From NCBI GenBank assembly GCA_905201685.1, contig CAJKOW010000008.1:1-53270 (forward strand): 53,270 bases of DNA, in the 5' to 3' direction. The notes below the pieces were generated by a model. That model was not told the DNA's origin, did not search any database, and was given only the letters and a program-made list of their open reading frames with translations. Position 1 is the first letter of the stretch. The number at the start of each line of letters is the position of its first letter. The translations under genes were made by a program, and so were the position numbers. Source of the DNA: an uncultured Bacteroides sp. Lineage in GTDB: Bacteria > Bacteroidota > Bacteroidia > Bacteroidales > Bacteroidaceae. Positions 49,889 through 53,270 of the stretch are shown here, one piece after another.

Positions 49889-51490
49889 ATGAAAAAACTT
49901 ATATTCTCTATCATGCTCCTGTCCTCGGTTTGGGGATACGGAGCACAATGCCCGGCCGCCCAGGCTCCGGCAGATACAACAGAATTTGTAAATCCGATGA
50001 TGTGGGCCGATGTTCCCGATCCGGATGTAATCCGCGTAGGCGACGATTTCTATCTGGTAAGCACAACCATGCACCTGATGCCCGGCGCGCCGGTGATGCA
50101 CTCGAAGGACCTGGTCAACTGGGAGATTGCCAGTTATGTGTTCGACAAGCTGACAGACACCCCGCGCTACGACCTGAAAGAAGGTACGGCATACGGTCGT
50201 GGCCAATGGGCTACTTCCATCCGTTATCATAAAGGGACGTTCTACCTGTATTTTTCTCCCAACGACCAGCCCTATCGTGGATATGTTTATACGACGACCG
50301 ATCCGTTTAAGGGTTGGAAACTTGCTGCCCGTACGCCGCATTTTCACGATGCTTCGTTGTTCTTCGACGATGACGACAGGGTATATGTCTTCTATGGGAC
50401 GGGCGAAATGCGTGAACTGAAGCCCGACTTGTCCGACGTAATGCCGGGCAGTAAGCCCATCAAGGTGTTCGAACGCGATGCCAGCGAGAACGGTTTGCTC
50501 GAGGGCAGCCGCTTCATCAAGCACGATGGCAAGTATTATCTGCTGATGATTTCCTGGCCTCGGGGCGGGAAGCGTCGTCAGGTATGTTATCGTGCCGACA
50601 ACATCACGGGACCTTATGAGAAGAAGGTCATTCTGGAGAGTGATTTCGGTGGCTTCCCCTACGTAGGTCAGGGAACGATTGTCGATGACAGCAAGGGCAA
50701 CTGGTACGGAGTCATCTTCCAGGACAGAGGTGGAGTAGGACGTGTGCTTACGCTGATGCCTTGCCGCTGGATTGACGGATGGCCGATATTGGGCGATGAA
50801 AACGGTCGTGTGCCCTTGACAATGAAGAAGCCTGTACAGGGCTATCCTACCATTCCTTTGGTGGTAAGCGATTCGTTCGATGGCGACAAACTGGACATTC
50901 ACTGGCAGTGGAACCACAATCCGGTGAATGATGCGTGGTCGTTGACCGAGCGCCCGGGCTATTTGCGGTTGAAGACTTCCAGAGTGGTCGATAACCTTTT
51001 CCTGGCACCGAATACGCTGACCCAACGTATGGAAGGTCCGCAATGTAGTGGAGTTGTCGCACTGGACGTTTCGCACATGAAGGACGGTGACGTCGCCGGT
51101 TTCTCGGCTTTCAATGGCGATTCGGGTCTGTTGTCGGTCATTGCCGAAGGCGGCAAACGCTATCTGACGATGTCCACCAATGTAGTTGACTTGCGCGATT
51201 CGGACAAAGCGGTGATGGGCGTAGCGGTTGACGAAAAAGAACGTATCGAGTTGAAGCAGGATGTGATCTATTTGCGTGTCGATGCCGATTTCCGTGTAAA
51301 CAAGGACATTGCTACTTTCTACTACAGTCTGGACAATAAGAACTGGAAGAAGATGGGCACTGACTTCAAGATGATATTCGATTATCGCCGATTCTTTATG
51401 GGTACGAAGTTTGGCATCTTCAACTATGCGACCAAACAACTGGGTGGTTATGTGGACGTAGATTTCTTTAACTATACCCGGATGAAGTAA
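49889..51490 (+). CDS. Exported glycoside hydrolase family 43 (533 aa)
   Basis: Second GH43 propeller, not a close copy of the first. Signal peptide (LIFSIMLLSSVWGYGAQ). Base Asp44 (VPDPDVI), pKa-tuner Asp154 (FHDASLFFDD), acid Glu205 (LLEGSRFIKH). GMHLMPGAPVMHSKDLVNWE-like loop resembles xylosidases. C-terminal beta-sandwich from about 330 (DSFDGDKLDIHWQWNHNPVNDAWS...; GTKFGIFNYATKQLGGYVDVDFFNYTRMK). It probably acts with the first enzyme on one polysaccharide in the periplasm or on the surface. Confidence 0.95.
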   Translation: MKKLIFSIMLLSSVWGYGAQCPAAQAPADTTEFVNPMMWADVPDPDVIRVGDDFYLVSTTMHLMPGAPVMHSKDLVNWEIASYVFDKLTDTPRYDLKEGTAYGRGQWATSIRYHKGTFYLYFSPNDQPYRGYVYTTTDPFKGWKLAARTPHFHDASLFFDDDDRVYVFYGTGEMRELKPDLSDVMPGSKPIKVFERDASENGLLEGSRFIKHDGKYYLLMISWPRGGKRRQVCYRADNITGPYEKKVILESDFGGFPYVGQGTIVDDSKGNWYGVIFQDRGGVGRVLTLMPCRWIDGWPILGDENGRVPLTMKKPVQGYPTIPLVVSDSFDGDKLDIHWQWNHNPVNDAWSLTERPGYLRLKTSRVVDNLFLAPNTLTQRMEGPQCSGVVALDVSHMKDGDVAGFSAFNGDSGLLSVIAEGGKRYLTMSTNVVDLRDSDKAVMGVAVDEKERIELKQDVIYLRVDADFRVNKDIATFYYSLDNKNWKKMGTDFKMIFDYRRFFMGTKFGIFNYATKQLGGYVDVDFFNYTRMK

Positions 51491-51548
51491 GTCGTCGAAT
51501 CGCACACGAAGAATATTCGTAAAGCAAAGGGAAATGTTAGAAAACAGA

Positions 51549-51575
51549 AGAGGGTGAGGCCTTAGGCTTCACCCT
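51549..51575. terminator. Terminator after the GH43 pair, shared with the convergent transporter
   Basis: GAGGGTGAGGCCT (51549-51561) and AGGCTTCACCCTC (51563-51575), one G-U or mismatch, followed by ATTGTTTTGT on plus and TTCTGTTTTC on minus. Confidence 0.85.
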
Positions 51576-51587
51576 CATTGTTTTGTA

Positions 51588-51697
51588 TAAAACCCGCCTT
51601 GTCCTTGCCCGAAACCCGCCTTGTTTTTGTACAAAACCAGGCTTGTTTTTGCATGAAACCCGCCTTGTTTTGGCTTGAAACCTGACCCGTTTGGGTG
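51588..51697. repeat. Five degenerate 21-23-bp tandem units (AAACCCGCCTTGTTTTTG)
   Basis: Units begin near 51588, 51611, 51634, 51655 and 51677. The core is AAACCCGCCTTGTTTTTG, the third being AACCAGGCTTGTTTTTG and the last diverged. Each unit can form a short stem on the minus strand. The array fills the space between the terminator and the transporter stop at 51704. There is no spacer variation like a CRISPR. Confidence 0.75.
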
Positions 51698-51703
51698 CAA
51701 GCC

Positions 51704-53047
51704 TTACTTGGTGGTTTTCTGAGTCATCTTGGCATAAATAATAAGAGCGATGGCTGAGACAGCACCGATGCCGGTAAACCAGTACCAGATGTAATGTGCG
51801 TTTGCCGTCGCCGCCTCCCATTCGGCAGCAGATTCGAACAGGACCGGATCGGGGCAGTAGGCCGTAAGCAGGATGCCCGACAGCCCGAAGCCCAGTACGG
51901 ATGCCAGGAACGAGTGCAGATGGCTGAAGCCTAAATAAAGTCCTTCTTCTCCTTTGGGAGCCTGCAGCGAAAAGAATTCCATGTAACGCGGAGAGATGAA
52001 GCACTCGGCTATGGCCTGAACGGCGATACCGGCAATCATCATTACGGTGATGGGATGCATGCCCATGATATCACCACTGAAGAGGTTTCCGGCAGCCATA
52101 ATCAGCGCCGACAGCGGGATGAGGAACATGCCCACGGTCATCGAGGTCAAAGCCTTGCGACGTGCCATCAGTCGGGTGACAAGGTTGACCAGCAACACCA
52201 CGACAAACGGATTGACATTGGCTATCCAGCCCGGGCGGGCCGTCTCGCCGGCCATACGGATTACATACTTGGGCATGGTGGCATACATCTGATGTTGAAT
52301 CATCCAGAAGCCGGTGACAATCAGAATAAGGAGCAGCAGGCGTCCGTTAGTGAATACTTTCCCCAATCCTTTGAAAACCTCGGCCATGCTTTTGCCCTGA
52401 CCGCTCGTATGGGTTGAGTGGAAAAACAGGAAGATGGTGCCCAACGCGACGAAGCACAGGGTTGCCGACAGAAAGTTGATGTAGATGTATGCCTGGTCGC
52501 CTATCACCGAACGGAGCGGGTCAACGAAGCACTTTCCGGTGAAGGCGCCGATATTGACCATCATGTAGAAGATGGAATATCCGCGTGCTCTCGTTTCCGA
52601 CGTTGTTTCGCGTGCCACCGAAGCCGAAATGATGGACTTGATGAACGAGCCTCCTACGACAAGAATAATCATGATGGGGACGATCAGCATGCGCAGGGGG
52701 CTGGTTTCAATGCCCGTAAACTGTGTTTTTTCACCGTACGTCACCAGGCCCGATGATTCGAGCATCAAAGGCAGCATTCCCAAACCCAGGTATCCGATAG
52801 TCAGCAGTGTAAAGGCTATCAGAATGGCTTTCCGATAGCCTATTTTGTCGGCAAAAGCACCGGTAAACATGGGTAGGAAGTAAAGTCCGCCCGAGAATAA
52901 TCCGGATATCAGACTGGATTCGAGGTCGTTAAATCCCAATGTGTTGGAAAGGTAGAGGGTAATTACGATAAAGATGGCGTAATAGGCCATACGTTCAAAT
53001 AGCTCGGAGGCGTTGGCTGTCCAGAAGGCGCGCGAGAATTTGATCAT
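51704..53047 (-). CDS. POT/PTR-type MFS transporter (447 aa)
   Basis: Twelve-helix proton-linked carrier. The N-terminal FWTANASELFERMAYYAIFIVITLYL resembles the FERFSYYG signature of peptide transporters, and MFS motif A appears as GAFADKIGYRKAILIAFTLLTIGYLGLG. EFFSLQAPKGEEGLYLGFSHLHSFLASVLGFGLSG is typical of the second half. Family POT or a close MFS branch; peptide substrate is inferred. Its stop is followed 6 nt later by the tandem-repeat array. It is not obviously tied to the GH43 genes, which point the other way. Confidence 0.9.
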   Translation of the reverse strand: MIKFSRAFWTANASELFERMAYYAIFIVITLYLSNTLGFNDLESSLISGLFSGGLYFLPMFTGAFADKIGYRKAILIAFTLLTIGYLGLGMLPLMLESSGLVTYGEKTQFTGIETSPLRMLIVPIMIILVVGGSFIKSIISASVARETTSETRARGYSIFYMMVNIGAFTGKCFVDPLRSVIGDQAYIYINFLSATLCFVALGTIFLFFHSTHTSGQGKSMAEVFKGLGKVFTNGRLLLLILIVTGFWMIQHQMYATMPKYVIRMAGETARPGWIANVNPFVVVLLVNLVTRLMARRKALTSMTVGMFLIPLSALIMAAGNLFSGDIMGMHPITVMMIAGIAVQAIAECFISPRYMEFFSLQAPKGEEGLYLGFSHLHSFLASVLGFGLSGILLTAYCPDPVLFESAAEWEAATANAHYIWYWFTGIGAVSAIALIIYAKMTQKTTK

Positions 53048-53100
53048 TTTTTAATAAGACTCTTTTTTTATGGTTTGTACAATCATTCGTTTTTCGGACG

Positions 53101-53108
53101 CAAAGATA
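53101..53108 (-). promoter_or_regulatory. -7 box of the POT/MFS transporter
   Basis: The minus strand reads TATCTTTG, exact match, 53 nt before the start. A TTTC element 18 nt further up (53127-53130) is a weak -33. The remaining bases to 53270 hold no gene I can support; a run of nine G lies at 53251-53259. Confidence 0.6.
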
Positions 53109-53270
53109 GGAAAACTGCGGAGATTTGAAAGGGAGATTGTCGTGAATGGCTTCGTTTTCTTGACCGAACGATTAAGAGTTCGGGAATATTCAGCTGCTAA
53201 AGATAGTAAGGAGGAACGCCGGGTTTCCGATAAGATATAGACTTCGTGGCGGGGGGGGGAGATAGAAAAA

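Noticed and set aside
48136..51490. The GH43 pair as a full polysaccharide utilisation locus
   Set aside because: No SusC/SusD pair, hybrid two-component regulator or further enzymes are within the window; only two enzymes are seen.
49829..51505. A 558-codon open frame on the minus strand opposite the second GH43
   Set aside because: It is fully antisense to a gene with intact catalytic motifs and signal peptide. The antisense protein has no recognisable motif and arises from codon bias. The same holds for the 441-codon frame at 48448-49773.
51588..51697. CRISPR array
   Set aside because: The units run head to tail without unique spacers, are degenerate, and no cas gene is present.

Overview
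The window is chromosomal DNA of a gut Bacteroidales species, most likely Bacteroides or Phocaeicola. Several signs agree: promoters of the Bacteroidota type (-7 box TAnnTTTG, with one perfect TTTG-N19-TATATTTG), a long SecA, many DUF families typical of Bacteroides (DUF4105/Lnb, DUF4837, DUF4831, DUF6452, DUF4199), paired secreted GH43 enzymes, and Bacteroidota-type LptC and LptE. It looks like core genome. There is no prophage, conjugative element or CRISPR array. The only candidate mobile DNA is a 172-bp MITE-like palindrome.

Layout. 1-1.8 kb: 3' part of valS and its terminator. 1.9-7.0 kb: an acidic hypothetical protein, a lipoprotein and secA, all on the minus strand. 7.2-11.2 kb: a minus-strand envelope operon of a CDP-alcohol phosphatidyltransferase, a GtrA-like protein, the lipoprotein N-acyltransferase Lnb, and an alkaline-phosphatase-fold protein that appears to have lost its catalytic residues. 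11.5-15.8 kb: a histidine kinase, an NtrC-family regulator and a TolC-family protein. The TolC gene carries a consensus sigma-54 promoter, and an 815-bp leader region upstream is rich in CGGAC/GTCCG. 16.6-24.1 kb (plus): coaX, an outer-membrane barrel, a TPR protein, lptC, a CNNM/CBS protein and a PpiD-like chaperone. 24.6-33.2 kb (plus): rlmN, a DUF4837 lipoprotein, pdxA, an orphan sigma-54 activator overlapping lptE, a hypothetical protein, secG, an MFS transporter and an orphan PqqD-domain protein with a perfect hairpin inside its coding sequence. 33.2-40.0 kb (minus): DUF4831, lactonase, apbE, mntP, an outer-membrane protein, a DUF6452 lipoprotein, GT2 glycosyltransferase and DUF4199.

40.1-42 kb (minus): SRP RNA and tRNA-Thr(TGT) only 4 nt apart, then crcB and prmA. 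42-45.2 kb (plus): a low-complexity Trp/Gly/Tyr plus Arg/Ser secreted protein and a FadL-like barrel. 45.3-47.9 kb (minus): an ECF sigma, anti-sigma-like, small exported protein, and beta-barrel module. 48.1-51.5 kb (plus): two GH43 enzymes for plant arabinose/xylose glycans. 51.7-53.0 kb (minus): a POT/MFS transporter, with a tandem-repeat array between it and the GH43 pair.

The common theme is building the cell envelope: protein export (SecA, SecG, SRP RNA), lipoprotein maturation (Lnb), LPS export (LptC, LptE), periplasmic folding (PpiD-like) and outer-membrane barrels, with two sigma-54 activators and one ECF system among them. The most unusual points are the degenerate phosphatase translationally coupled to Lnb, the sigma-54/CGGAC regulatory region, the SRP RNA-tRNA tandem, the terminator-like hairpin inside the PqqD gene and the MITE-like palindrome. 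All functional calls are from reading sequence and recalling families; no database search was run.
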